From the NCBI GenBank assembly GCA_913052345.1, contig CAJXDR010000025.1, forward strand, positions 1 through 37,557: a DNA stretch of 37,557 nt, in the 5' to 3' direction. Positions 23,478 to 32,489 of the stretch are shown piece by piece (position 1 is the first letter of the stretch; each line of letters starts with the position of its first letter). The translations under genes and the position numbers were made by a program. The notes beneath the pieces are model-generated. The model was not told the origin of the DNA. It saw nothing but the letters and a program-made list of their open reading frames with translations, and did not search any database. The stretch is from UBA4421 sp002470275 (GTDB lineage Bacteria; Pseudomonadota; Gammaproteobacteria; Pseudomonadales; Azotimanducaceae).

Positions 23478-25286
23478 ATGGAAAAGCCAGGCGTATTTTC
23501 CCGTATCGGAGCCTTCATTACGGCGGTAAGGAACTTCATCCTTAACGCAGTCTTTGTATTGGTTCTGGTGGTCTTGGGGGCGAGCCTATTTGTTGGGGAA
23601 GAAGAGTTCAGCTTGGCGCCGAATAGCGCCTTAGTCTTGAATCCAGCAGGTGTGTTGGTGGAGCAAATCCAGCCTCCCGCTCATTGGCAAGACCTGGTTT
23701 TCCAAGACCCCAGCACCGGGGCTGTCTCCATACAAGATGTGCTGCGCGCCATTGAGCTGGCCCGGGACGATGACAACATTTCACTGCTCGTGATTGATTT
23801 GCGAGACTTACAGGGCGTCACCAATGCCCAAGCGGCGCGAGTGGCCAACGCCATAGATGGGTTCCGTGAGCAGGGTAAGAAGGTTGTCGCTTACGGGGAT
23901 TATTATGACCAAAATCAGTACTTTATAGCGGCTTCCGCAGATGAAGTCTACGTTCACCCAATGGGCCAAATTTTGCTCACAGGCCTAGGCGGCAACAAAT
24001 TATACTTCAAGGAAGCCCTGGATAAACTCGACATTAATGTGCATATCTTTCGGGTCGGAGACTATAAGTCAGCTACCGAGCCCTTCTCTCAAAACAGCAT
24101 GTCAGACGACGCTCGCTCGGATGCTCAGGTCCTCCTCGGCGAAGTGTGGGCGCTGCAGCTCGGGGATATCGCCAAGCGACGGGGTCTTGAGCTTGGAGCA
24201 GTTAGGGCATACGCCGATCAGTTCGGCGATCTGCTGGACGGTGCTGGGGGCAATATGGCCCAGGCAGCCCTGGAAGCAAACATGGTGGATGATCTGTTTA
24301 CGAGGGATCAGGTACGCGCCCGCATTGGCGAGTTTGTTGACACGGAGGATGGCGAACTCAGAACCATTGCCTACAACCAGTATTTGGCGTCGATGACCTC
24401 GCCCTTTGACGCGTTGTCTAATGACAGCCCCGTGGTCGCTGTCATTACGGTGCAGGGGACGATCATGGACAACGGGGCGTCTGGTGGGAACATTGTCTCA
24501 GCAGACCGCATTGTAGATCGAATCCGAACGGCTGAGAAAAACGAGCAGATTCAGGCCCTAGTGCTTCGCGTGGACTCGCCCGGGGGCAGCGTGATGGCGT
24601 CAGAGAATATCCGGGAGGCGCTCGAACAGTTCCAGAATAGCGGACGTCCCGTCGTGGCCTCTTTTGCCAGCATTGCCGCGTCGGGCGGTTATTGGATTTC
24701 GGCCACCTCTGACATCATCTTTGCTGAACCGAGTTCGGTCACTGGATCTATCGGCGTATTCGGCATTCTGCCGACCTTTGAAAGAAGTCTGGCGCGTCTC
24801 GGCGTATCCACAGACGGCGTTGGCACAACGCCCCTCACAACTGGAATGGATAGCTTTTCCGGTCTAAGCCCGGAGGTACAGCGTATTCTTCAATTAAACG
24901 TTGAAAGCACCTATCGGCAGTTCATTGACCTGGTGGCACGAGGGCGGAACATGCCCAAAGAACAGATAGAAGAGATTGCTCAGGGAAGAGTTTGGAGCGG
25001 CCTGAAGGCCAAGGAGCTGGACCTCGTCAACGAGATTGGCAGCCTTGACGACGCGGTCGCCAGCGCGGCGGAGTTGGCTGGGCTCAGTCGCTGGAAAAAG
25101 GTTGAGCTGCTAGAGCCTCTGGATCCCCAGACGTTGTTCATGATGCAGCTCATGGACACCATGGGCCTGAGCATTAACTTAGGGCTGCCACCCATGGTCC
25201 AGCACCTCAATAGAGAGTGGTCGGCTCTCACTGCCCTATTCTCCCGACGGGAAACCTTTGCCCTGTGCCTAACGTGCTCGGGCTAA
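23478..25286 (+). CDS. sppA: Signal peptide peptidase SppA, 67K type
   Basis: SppA cleaves leftover signal peptides in the inner membrane. The 602-residue protein is the long, double-domain type. An N-terminal transmembrane anchor is near residues 19-40 (FILNAVFVLVLVVLGASLFV), followed by two tandem SppA domains. The catalytic dyad is intact: Lys197 in HIFRVGDYKSATEPF and Ser402 in IAASGGYWISATSD. LRVDSPGGSVMASENIREAL and SSVTGSIGVFGILPTFE are further family motifs. The ATG at 23478 is used; the region before it is purine-rich with a weak ribosome site. Its stop is 8 bases from the stop of the converging symporter gene. Confidence 0.95.
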   Translation: MEKPGVFSRIGAFITAVRNFILNAVFVLVLVVLGASLFVGEEEFSLAPNSALVLNPAGVLVEQIQPPAHWQDLVFQDPSTGAVSIQDVLRAIELARDDDNISLLVIDLRDLQGVTNAQAARVANAIDGFREQGKKVVAYGDYYDQNQYFIAASADEVYVHPMGQILLTGLGGNKLYFKEALDKLDINVHIFRVGDYKSATEPFSQNSMSDDARSDAQVLLGEVWALQLGDIAKRRGLELGAVRAYADQFGDLLDGAGGNMAQAALEANMVDDLFTRDQVRARIGEFVDTEDGELRTIAYNQYLASMTSPFDALSNDSPVVAVITVQGTIMDNGASGGNIVSADRIVDRIRTAEKNEQIQALVLRVDSPGGSVMASENIREALEQFQNSGRPVVASFASIAASGGYWISATSDIIFAEPSSVTGSIGVFGILPTFERSLARLGVSTDGVGTTPLTTGMDSFSGLSPEVQRILQLNVESTYRQFIDLVARGRNMPKEQIEEIAQGRVWSGLKAKELDLVNEIGSLDDAVASAAELAGLSRWKKVELLEPLDPQTLFMMQLMDTMGLSINLGLPPMVQHLNREWSALTALFSRRETFALCLTCSG

Positions 25287-25294
25287 ACGGTACG

Positions 25295-26959
25295 CTATTT
25301 GCTCCGAACCTCGGTCCAGTAGTCAGACGTCATACCCCGGACTTCCCGTCGCATCAATACGATGCCGATTAGGTTGGGCAGGGTCATCATGGCCACGGTG
25401 ACCGCGGAAATGAGCCAGATCAGAGACGTATCGACGATGGTCGCCAGGAAGAAGCCCAGAACGTAAAGACATCGGTACGGCATCACCCAGGCGCTGCCCA
25501 GGAGATAGGTCACCGCCCGGTCTCCGTAGTAAGACCAGGCAATGGCCGTGGAAAAGGCGAACAACAGTAATCCGATAGTGACGAGATAAGCGCCTTGGGC
25601 GCCGAGAAAGCTGCGTTCAAAGGCCTTAGCCGTCAGGGGTACTGAGTGCAGCAGGCTTTCGCCAGACAGCACCATGGCGCGATCTACCAGGGTCCCATCA
25701 CGAATTTCAACGGGCCCTGAATACGGGCCGAGGTTTCGCGACACCGTGACGCCCTCGGCCACGGACCGGTTATGCAGCACCGTTGCCTGGGCCAACACCA
25801 GTTCGCCATCTACCGCCTCCAGGACACCGGTAAACGGGATGACCGGATCATCGCTGGGGGGCACCAGGTCCAGGTGTCTGGCCAGATGCCTCACGTGCTC
25901 AGGGTTTTTGTCGCTGTAGAGACCTGCGACGATCTCGGTATCGGAGCCACTGAATACCGTTTCAAACTTTTCCTGCCAGACCCCAGAAGAAAGAATGACT
26001 AAGCCCGTCAGGGTGCAAATCACCAACGTATCGATAAAGGGTTCCAAAATAGAGACCATGCCCTCGGCAACCGGTTCATCGGTTTTGGCCGATGCGTGGG
26101 CAATGGGTGCAGAACCTTGGCCCGCTTCATTGGAGTAGAGCCCTCGATTTACGCCCCGGTTGAAGGCATAGGCGAATGAAGCCCCTAAGAACCCGCCCGC
26201 GGCGGCGCTCCCGGTGAAGGCATATTCGAAAACACTGAGGAAGGACGGCAGAACGTTATCCAGATTGGACACAATGACCGCCAGGGCGCCCAAGGCATAC
26301 AGCACGCCCATGGTCGGGACCAGCGTCGAGGCCACGGCAGCAATCCGTCGGATGCCGCCCACGATCACGAGCCCCAAGAGCAGCGCAAAGAGCCCACCCG
26401 TGACGTAGGTGGGCACTGCAAAGGAGGTCTCAATGCCAGCGGCCATATTGTTCGCCTGGGGCATGTTGCCGGAGCCAAATGAACTGACGATGGTGGCGAT
26501 GGCGAAGAATACGGCCAGCCACTTCAACTTCAACCCATGCTCCATGTAGTACATGGGTCCACCGGCCATAAAGCCTTGGTCATCTTCCCGTCGGTAGTGA
26601 TGGCTGATGGATACTTCAACAAACTTTGTGGTCATGCCCACAAAGGCGGTGGCCCACATCCAAAAGAGCGCGGCGGGACCGCCTAGGTAGATCGCGAAAG
26701 CAACGCCACCAATGTTGCCCGTGCCCACCGTTCCGGAGAGTGCGGTGGACAGCGCCTGAAAGTGCGAGGTATCTCCTGGCGCGTCCTTAGGCGTATGTTT
26801 GCCAAGAAGTACGCCCCAGGCATGGCCGAAAAACCGGAGCTGGGGAAACCCTAGATAGATCGTGAAGAACACGCCCACACCCAACAGCAGGATCGGGAAA
26901 TAGGCGGCACTGCCGAGCAGGCCGTCTAGAAAACTGAAAAAATCCGTGATGTAGGTCAT
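25295..26959 (-). CDS. Sodium:alanine symporter family protein
   Basis: This is an AGCS-family secondary transporter, expected to import alanine or glycine with Na+ through the inner membrane. The 554 residues hold about 10-11 transmembrane helices. Family motifs are ALSGTVGTGNIGGVAFAIYLGGPAALFWMW (near 74-102), GGPMYYMEHGL and FNRGVNRGLYSNEAGQGSAPIAHASAKTDEP. An extra hydrophilic stretch of about 110 residues (328-440) separates the helix ending at about 326 from the LTAKAF motif at about 442; most relatives have a short loop there. The ATG at 26959 has GGAG 8 bases upstream. It is downstream of phoA with 41 bases between. Confidence 0.92.
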   Translation of the reverse strand: MTYITDFFSFLDGLLGSAAYFPILLLGVGVFFTIYLGFPQLRFFGHAWGVLLGKHTPKDAPGDTSHFQALSTALSGTVGTGNIGGVAFAIYLGGPAALFWMWATAFVGMTTKFVEVSISHHYRREDDQGFMAGGPMYYMEHGLKLKWLAVFFAIATIVSSFGSGNMPQANNMAAGIETSFAVPTYVTGGLFALLLGLVIVGGIRRIAAVASTLVPTMGVLYALGALAVIVSNLDNVLPSFLSVFEYAFTGSAAAGGFLGASFAYAFNRGVNRGLYSNEAGQGSAPIAHASAKTDEPVAEGMVSILEPFIDTLVICTLTGLVILSSGVWQEKFETVFSGSDTEIVAGLYSDKNPEHVRHLARHLDLVPPSDDPVIPFTGVLEAVDGELVLAQATVLHNRSVAEGVTVSRNLGPYSGPVEIRDGTLVDRAMVLSGESLLHSVPLTAKAFERSFLGAQGAYLVTIGLLLFAFSTAIAWSYYGDRAVTYLLGSAWVMPYRCLYVLGFFLATIVDTSLIWLISAVTVAMMTLPNLIGIVLMRREVRGMTSDYWTEVRSK

Positions 26960-26974
26960 CGAAAAAGCTCCGTT

Positions 26975-26993
26975 ACCCCATCACAGCTGGGGT
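26975..26993. repeat. Inverted repeat in the phoA-symporter gap
   Basis: ACCCCA (26975-26980) pairs with TGGGGT (26988-26993) over a 7-base loop. On the plus strand GTTTTTATT follows, giving an intrinsic-terminator look, yet no plus-strand gene ends nearby. On the minus strand, where phoA and the symporter are read, no T run follows. It ends 3 bases before the symporter ribosome site and might modulate its translation, or block antisense transcription. Confidence 0.4.
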
Positions 26994-27000
26994 GTTTTTA

Positions 27001-28395
27001 TTAGTCTTCTTGCTCGGAGAACAACGCCGCATGAAGCACATCAAAGAGCGAATGTTGCTCCATGACGCCCCGCACCCGCTGCGCCTCGAGGCCTGTGGCG
27101 AAGGCCGCAACGTCCTCTCCCGCGTGGGTCTCAGACTGCAGCGGCACCATGCCCAGCTGCTGATAATCCGGCGCGGTGGTATCCACTTCGTCAAGATCAG
27201 GCCGGGTTTTGCGGTAGCCCGGTCCGTTGGCATAGCTGAGGGTAGTGAAGGACTTGCCGAACATATCCCGCATGCGTTCCCCAGGTTCACTTTCCACCAC
27301 GCCTAAAATCGGGTTGCCCCGCCGAGGGTAGCCGCCAATGGTCAAGGTGTGACTGTGGTCGGCGGTAACCAAGATCATCGTATCGCTTAAATCGACATTC
27401 TCAACTGCCCACTGCACGGCTTCTGATAGGGCCACGGTGTCTCCCAGGGCGCGATAGGCATTAGACATGTGATGCGCGTGATCAATACGTCCGGCTTCCA
27501 CCAAGAGGAAGTACCCCTGCTCAGCCATGTCAAGCTGACGTACGGCCAGCTCCGTCATCTCACGCAGCGATGGTTCCGTGCCGGGGTCCGCTGCTCGGTC
27601 GGACTCGAAATTCATGTGTGAGGGCTCAAACAGGGCCATGAGCTGGGCGGGAATGGGTTTGGGCTGAGAGAGCCAACGGTCGAATTGCTCGCCATTCCAG
27701 GCATATTGCCGAGGCGCGCTGTGGGCCAGCCACTCTTCGATTAGGTTACGGTTATCATCGCGCCTGCCAACCTTTGTCGGGTATTCGGGGTCCGCCACCA
27801 CGGTGGGTAGGAATTCGCGGCGCCCTCCTCCAAAAATCACGTCAAGCCCGTCGCCATGTGCCATTTCCACCAGCTGTCGCGCTATGTCTCGGCAGCCCTG
27901 GGCGTCCGCCTCATCGGGTAGCGATGAGCTGCTTTCCCAGCCCCGGTTCGGAGAATGTGCATAGGTGCCTGCGGGTGTCGCGTGGGTAATGCGCGCGGTG
28001 GAGACAATGCCCGTTGCCTTGCCCGCATCCTCAGCCAGCTCGGCCAGGGTGGGTATGCTATTTTCTAAAGCGGCCGCGCAGTCGCTTTGTGCAACGTTGG
28101 CCGATACGCCCAACACGCCAATGCGGGTTTTTTCGCCTGAAAGGATCGCTGTAATCGTACCCGCGCTGTCGGGTACCTGGGCATCCGTGTTGTAGGTCTT
28201 GATCAGGGCGAGGTTTTCAAAGCGGTCGAATGATAGCTCGTGCTCTTCTCCGGGCTGACCGGCTAATTGTCCGGCGTAGATTCGGGCTGCGGTAATGGTG
28301 CTGATGCCCATCCCGTCTCCGAGAAAGAGGATGGCATTCTTAGCCTGTAGTGGTCCGGCCAGGAAGGCGAGTAATAGAGTCGAAACTAAGCGCAA
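27001..28395 (-). CDS. phoA: Alkaline phosphatase
   Basis: This secreted metal-dependent phosphomonoesterase frees phosphate from organic esters in the periplasm. The 464-residue precursor has a short signal peptide (residues 1-18, ending LQA). The mature protein starts with NAILFLGDGMG (metal ligand Asp27) and has VPDSAGTIT with nucleophile Ser77, HATPAGTYAHSPNRGW, LVEAGRIDHAHH, TADHSHT and the distal ETHAGEDVAAFATG histidine. All expected zinc and magnesium ligands appear present. The start is TTG at 28395, supported by a very strong AGGAGG site 6 bases upstream. I saw no clear pair of Pho-box repeats in the 70-base gap upstream. Confidence 0.94.
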   Translation of the reverse strand: MRLVSTLLLAFLAGPLQAKNAILFLGDGMGISTITAARIYAGQLAGQPGEEHELSFDRFENLALIKTYNTDAQVPDSAGTITAILSGEKTRIGVLGVSANVAQSDCAAALENSIPTLAELAEDAGKATGIVSTARITHATPAGTYAHSPNRGWESSSSLPDEADAQGCRDIARQLVEMAHGDGLDVIFGGGRREFLPTVVADPEYPTKVGRRDDNRNLIEEWLAHSAPRQYAWNGEQFDRWLSQPKPIPAQLMALFEPSHMNFESDRAADPGTEPSLREMTELAVRQLDMAEQGYFLLVEAGRIDHAHHMSNAYRALGDTVALSEAVQWAVENVDLSDTMILVTADHSHTLTIGGYPRRGNPILGVVESEPGERMRDMFGKSFTTLSYANGPGYRKTRPDLDEVDTTAPDYQQLGMVPLQSETHAGEDVAAFATGLEAQRVRGVMEQHSLFDVLHAALFSEQED

Positions 28396-28465
28396 GTCAT
28401 CCTCCTGAGTGCATGTCCAAAAAAATTAGGTGCGGGATAAAGCGTCCGCATGGCCGAGAGCGCCT

Positions 28466-29842
28466 CTAGCTTTGGCGTGAAACAGAGCGCATGGTGACAA
28501 ATTCTTCCGCTGCCGTCGGGTGGATACCCACGGTGGCATCAAATTGGGTCTTGGTTGCACCGGCTACTAGGGCAACGGCTATGCCTTGAATAATCTCCCC
28601 AGCATCTGGGCCCGCCATATGAACCCCCAGAACACGATCATCACTGCGTCGCACGATCATTTTTAGCAGAGTTCGTTCATCCCGACCAGAGAGGGTGTGT
28701 TTCATCGGTCTAAAGTTTGATTCGTAAACGTCTAGATCGCCGGCGAAGTCAGCAAGGGCCTCTGCTTCGGTGAGGCCAACGGTACCAATGTTAGGTTGGC
28801 AGAAAACGGCGGTCGCGATATTCGCATAATTCACTGTCTTGGGAGGTTGGTCGCTGAACAGGTTGTTCGCGATACACATCCCCTCTTCGATGGCCACCGG
28901 CGTCAGCTGGATACGGTCGGTGACGTCACCAATGGCATAAATGTTGTCGACACTGGTTTGGTAGTACGGATCGACCTTCACCTCGCCACGGCTACCTAAC
29001 GCGACGCCAGCCTCGGCGAGGCCCATACCCGAGGTCTTGGGTTTGCGACCCGTCGCATACATCACCAGGTCCGTATCCAGCGTCTCGTCAGTATCCAGGG
29101 TCAAGCGAAAGGCTCCTCCGTGTTCCGGCTGGGGATTCTTGGTGATGGCGTTAACCTGAGTATCGAAACGGAGAGTCACTCCCTTTTTCTCAATCTCTTC
29201 GCGAACAAAGGCCCGAATCGTGTCATCAAAGCCCCGCAGAAAGAGCGGGCCACGATAAATAAGCGTGGTCTTAGCGCCCAGTCCAGCGAAAATACCGGCA
29301 AACTCAACGGCGATATATCCGCCGCCAACGATAGTCACTTCTTGAGGAAAATCAGGAAGATAGAATGCTTCGTTAGATGTGATTATATGCTCTTTCCCAG
29401 GGATATCCGGAACGATTGGCCAACCGCCAGTGGCAATGAGAACGTAGCGGGCAGTGACTTTTTGATCCCCTACTTGAACGGTGTGACGGTCCACCAGGGT
29501 TGCATGGGCTGTGTAGAGCGTGACGCCAGCCGCGTCAAGCATGCTGGCATAGATGCCGTTTAACCGCTCAATCTCCCGAGTTTTATTATCCCGCAGCGTT
29601 GCCCAATCAAAGCCCTTGGCCTCCACTTCCCAACCGTAGCCCGCAGCGTCAGCGAAGTCCTCCTGATAGTGGGCACCATAGACAAAGAGCTTTTTTGGAA
29701 CACAGCCAACGTTGACGCAGGTGCCGCCAAGGAACATGGATTCAGCCACGGCCACCTTGGCGCCTTGGGCAGCAGACATTCGACTGGCGCGGACGCCGCC
29801 GGAGCCTGCACCGATAACAAAGAGATCATAATCATAGGTCAT
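28466..29842 (-). CDS. gor: Glutathione-disulfide reductase
   Basis: Gor reduces glutathione disulfide with NADPH in the cytoplasm. From the ATG at 29842 it is 458 residues and starts MTYDYDLFVIGAGSGGVRASR (FAD motif). The redox-active disulfide is Cys42 and Cys47 in GGTCVNVGCVPKK. VTIVGGGYIAVEFAGIFAGLG is the NADPH domain, and the C-terminal HPTAAEEFVTMR supplies the catalytic histidine and glutamate. The same frame stays open to 30088, which would give a 540-residue product reading across the LexA box and into imuA; that start is rejected. It is divergent from imuA across 160 bases. Confidence 0.96.
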   Translation of the reverse strand: MTYDYDLFVIGAGSGGVRASRMSAAQGAKVAVAESMFLGGTCVNVGCVPKKLFVYGAHYQEDFADAAGYGWEVEAKGFDWATLRDNKTREIERLNGIYASMLDAAGVTLYTAHATLVDRHTVQVGDQKVTARYVLIATGGWPIVPDIPGKEHIITSNEAFYLPDFPQEVTIVGGGYIAVEFAGIFAGLGAKTTLIYRGPLFLRGFDDTIRAFVREEIEKKGVTLRFDTQVNAITKNPQPEHGGAFRLTLDTDETLDTDLVMYATGRKPKTSGMGLAEAGVALGSRGEVKVDPYYQTSVDNIYAIGDVTDRIQLTPVAIEEGMCIANNLFSDQPPKTVNYANIATAVFCQPNIGTVGLTEAEALADFAGDLDVYESNFRPMKHTLSGRDERTLLKMIVRRSDDRVLGVHMAGPDAGEIIQGIAVALVAGATKTQFDATVGIHPTAAEEFVTMRSVSRQS

Positions 29843-29969
29843 AGCGGCTCTCATCTGGACTGCCGAGCCAAGGCTATGCAAGAAGCCCTCGGCATGCAAT
29901 GAGGCACGCGTGAAATGGACGCCAGTGAAAGAAATCGACTTGTCTCTATGAGAGACCCTGGCTAGTATA

Positions 29970-29985
29970 CTGTATAAAAATACAG
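29970..29985 (+). promoter_or_regulatory. LexA box (SOS operator) of imuA
   Basis: CTGTATAAAAATACAG is a perfect CTGT-N8-ACAG gammaproteobacterial LexA operator. Its first two bases are the last two of a TATACT -10 hexamer (29966-29971), so bound LexA would cover the promoter. It lies 17 bases before the imuA start codon. It governs the imuA-imuB-dnaE2 set; an effect on divergent gor, whose start is 127 bases away, is less likely. Confidence 0.92.
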
Positions 29986-30002
29986 TTAATAATATACAGC
30001 TA

Positions 30003-30950
30003 ATGAACATGCCCAAGCCAACGATACCCGCTAACTCACCTGTAGCCGCTTCTGAATTCACCTCTCCAGCCGATGATAGCGGCGACAAACAGAGTTCGGG
30101 CTCAAGTGAGACCGACTTTACGAAGGCCGATTTTTTTGATCACCCCCTGCTTTGGCGGGCCAAGGAGCTTAACCCAGGCCAGGTTAAGTCGCGTAGGCCT
30201 GATCAATCGCTAGCAAGTGGTTACAGCGAGCTAGATCAAGAGCTGACTGGTCGGGGCTGGCCAAGGAATGCTTTGGTGGAAATTTTGCTGCCTTGTGCGG
30301 GCCTTGGAGAATTACGGCTGTTGCTGCCCACGTTGGCCGCTCTGAGCAATAAGCAGTGGATTGCCTGGATCAACCCACCCTTTATCCCCTATGCCCCGGC
30401 TCTGGAGCAGTATGGGGTGGATATGCAAAAAATACTGATCATTCAGGCTCGGGAACATGCGGAAGCCCTGTGGGCCGTAGAGCGCTGCAGTCAAAGTGCC
30501 TGTTGCGGTGCGGTAATAGCCTGGCCTGACCAAGCCAGCCTGACGGCTAAGCAACTGCGCCGAGCGCAGCTCGCCGCCCGTAGCGGCAATACCCTAGGCG
30601 TCTTCTTTCGCCCCCTGGATGCTGAGCAGCAAACCAGTCCAGCAGAGCTACGACTTAAAATTACCGGCCACCAGGTGGATCAACTCAGCCTGGACATCCT
30701 CAAGCGTCGCGGCGGCTGGCCGCTACAGGGGCTGGCCATAGATTTAAGCCAGACGACGGGCCGGCGTCTGGATAGGATGCACAGCATTCATGTGGATCTA
30801 GCCCAGTGGCAAAAACAGTGGCGGGATCAACAGCAAGCTAATAGCGGGCCAGCCCCTCAGTCTGTCTCGGCCATGGCTTTAGAACACCTGCTGAGTCAGC
30901 ACGCTTCGTCTGCTGGCGAAGATGCCGGCAACTCTTCTTCTCTGCATTAA
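30003..30950 (+). CDS. imuA: Translesion synthesis accessory protein ImuA
   Basis: ImuA is a RecA/SulA-like accessory factor of the inducible mutagenesis cassette, thought to work with ImuB and DnaE2 at stalled forks. The 315-residue protein has a low-complexity N-terminus rich in Ser and Pro, then HPLLWRAKEL, ASGYSELDQELTGRGWPRNALVEILLPCAGLGELRLLLP. These are the standard ImuA opening of a RecA-like core with a degenerate P-loop. RRGGWPLQGLAIDL follows near the C-terminus. Two close ATGs (30003 and 30009) are possible starts with no strong ribosome site. It directly follows the LexA box and precedes imuB by 21 bases. Confidence 0.9.
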   Translation: MNMPKPTIPANSPVAASEFTSPADDSGDKQSSGSSETDFTKADFFDHPLLWRAKELNPGQVKSRRPDQSLASGYSELDQELTGRGWPRNALVEILLPCAGLGELRLLLPTLAALSNKQWIAWINPPFIPYAPALEQYGVDMQKILIIQAREHAEALWAVERCSQSACCGAVIAWPDQASLTAKQLRRAQLAARSGNTLGVFFRPLDAEQQTSPAELRLKITGHQVDQLSLDILKRRGGWPLQGLAIDLSQTTGRRLDRMHSIHVDLAQWQKQWRDQQQANSGPAPQSVSAMALEHLLSQHASSAGEDAGNSSSLH

Positions 30951-30971
30951 GTCGTTGGAGTTTAAGCAGCG

Positions 30972-32489
30972 ATGGCGGTAAGCAGCACGACCTATCCGGA
31001 GCAGAAAGCTTCCCAAACCCAGTGGCTGGCGGTTTATTTTCCAGCCCTGGCCGTTGAGATTTTTACTGATCCAAAGGCTACCGATGATGGCTGTACGGTG
31101 ATCCTAGCTCACCAGCGGGTTCATATGCTCAATCAGGCTGCGACCCAGGCAGGCATTATTCCCGGCTGCTCTCTCGCCACAGCTCATAGCATCGCCCCTG
31201 ATCTAACGCACCATGAGCGTGATGAGGCAAAGGAGAGTTTGCGTTTACAGATGCTGGCCCAGTGTTTTTACCGCTATAGCAGCATGGTCAGTATCGAGTC
31301 GCCAGACTGTGTGCTGGTTGAAGTACAGGGCAGCCTGCGGTTGTGGCAGGGCTGGCAAAACATCATCCGTGGGGTTGCTCAAATATGCTGTGACTTGGGT
31401 CATCGCCAGGTTTCACGTTTAGCAAAAACACCCGAGGCGGCCCTGGCCTTGGCTCGTGGCGGAGTAGAACGCCTTGAAGACGCCCCGCTCCACAGTCTTA
31501 ACCTGCCGCTGCGAGGCATCTCAGAACGCATGCTCGAGCGCCTGGCCAATATGGGCATTTATCGCCTGGGGCAGCTACAGCAACTACCCACCAAGGGGCT
31601 GGGCAAGCGGTTTGGACAAGCGTTAACGCGCTATCTGGGCCGATTGAGCGGCATCTTGCCTGATCCCCGTCTGAGCATTCAGCCCCAAGAGCAATTTGAT
31701 GAACGGTTGAACTTGCTCAAGCCCATTACCAACAAAGCTGTCCTAGAGGCGGGGCCTATGTCTCAGCTGGCCGTGCAGCTGCAGCACTGGCTGATCGCCA
31801 GGCAGCTCAGATGTACGACTCTAAACTGGCACCTTAACCCCTTCAAAGGCGAAGGCGTTGTGATGACGGTCAGGTTTGCAGGCGGCCAGCAACGTCAAGA
31901 AAATATGATGCGAATCACCAGCCTGCGATTACAGCAGCAGGCAGCACCTCCGGAAGTCCTGACGGTTCGGCTCCAGGCTCTGTCCGTACAGCCTTTGATC
32001 GTGACCAATCAGGACCTTTTTGGCAGCGTTGAACAGGCGGCTGAAGAAGTGGCAGAACTGGTCGATGAGCTTCATGCCCGATTAGGGCCGCAAAGCTGCC
32101 GAAGCATCGGCAGTACCGCGCAGCATGCCCCGGACCGGGCATGGCGTAGCTACCCTCCCCTGGGTTCGGCCGAGTCCGCCCCGACTTCACCTAAATGGAC
32201 TTCGTCTAAATGGACCGGGGCTGGCCGTGAGGCATCAACCCCCTACTGCTACGGTCAGCGACCCATATGGCTGTTTGCCCGTCCCTACCCGGTGCGTCGA
32301 CAACAGCTTACCTTGCTGCAGGGTCCCGAGCGTATCCAGCGCGGCCCGCTGACCTACCGAAGCCGGGATTACTATATTGCCAAACATGCCCAGGGGCCTC
32401 TCTGCTGGGTTTTTCATGAGCATGTCCCAGACCTTGAGCAGGCTTCGGCCAAGGAAACTCAGTGGTACCTGCATGGCTACTTCGCCTAA
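30972..32489 (+). CDS. imuB: Y-family polymerase-like protein ImuB
   Basis: ImuB resembles Y-family DNA polymerases but is catalytically dead and acts as a hub linking DnaE2, ImuA and the beta clamp. In this 505-residue copy the first polymerase motif reads WLAVYFPALAVEIF, lacking the acidic residue of active Y-family enzymes. The thumb/little-finger part includes MGIYRLGQLQQLP and GLGKRFGQALTRYLGRLSG, and QLAVQLQHWLIARQL follows. The C-terminus GPLCWVFHEH...WYLHGYFA is typical. A proline/serine/threonine-rich linker with a short TSPKWTSSKWTG repeat sits near residues 401-412. Its last 17 bases overlap dnaE2. Confidence 0.92.
   Translation: MAVSSTTYPEQKASQTQWLAVYFPALAVEIFTDPKATDDGCTVILAHQRVHMLNQAATQAGIIPGCSLATAHSIAPDLTHHERDEAKESLRLQMLAQCFYRYSSMVSIESPDCVLVEVQGSLRLWQGWQNIIRGVAQICCDLGHRQVSRLAKTPEAALALARGGVERLEDAPLHSLNLPLRGISERMLERLANMGIYRLGQLQQLPTKGLGKRFGQALTRYLGRLSGILPDPRLSIQPQEQFDERLNLLKPITNKAVLEAGPMSQLAVQLQHWLIARQLRCTTLNWHLNPFKGEGVVMTVRFAGGQQRQENMMRITSLRLQQQAAPPEVLTVRLQALSVQPLIVTNQDLFGSVEQAAEEVAELVDELHARLGPQSCRSIGSTAQHAPDRAWRSYPPLGSAESAPTSPKWTSSKWTGAGREASTPYCYGQRPIWLFARPYPVRRQQLTLLQGPERIQRGPLTYRSRDYYIAKHAQGPLCWVFHEHVPDLEQASAKETQWYLHGYFA

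Noticed and set aside
28396..28465. Pho box upstream of phoA
   Set aside because: No pair of CTGTCAT-like repeats at the expected spacing was found.
29843..30088. In-frame 82-codon extension of gor
   Set aside because: It would read through the LexA box and imuA start; the family begins at the ATG at 29842.
32377..32472. Earlier dnaE2 start
   Set aside because: The extra 32 residues lie inside imuB and are unlike the DnaE2 N-terminus.
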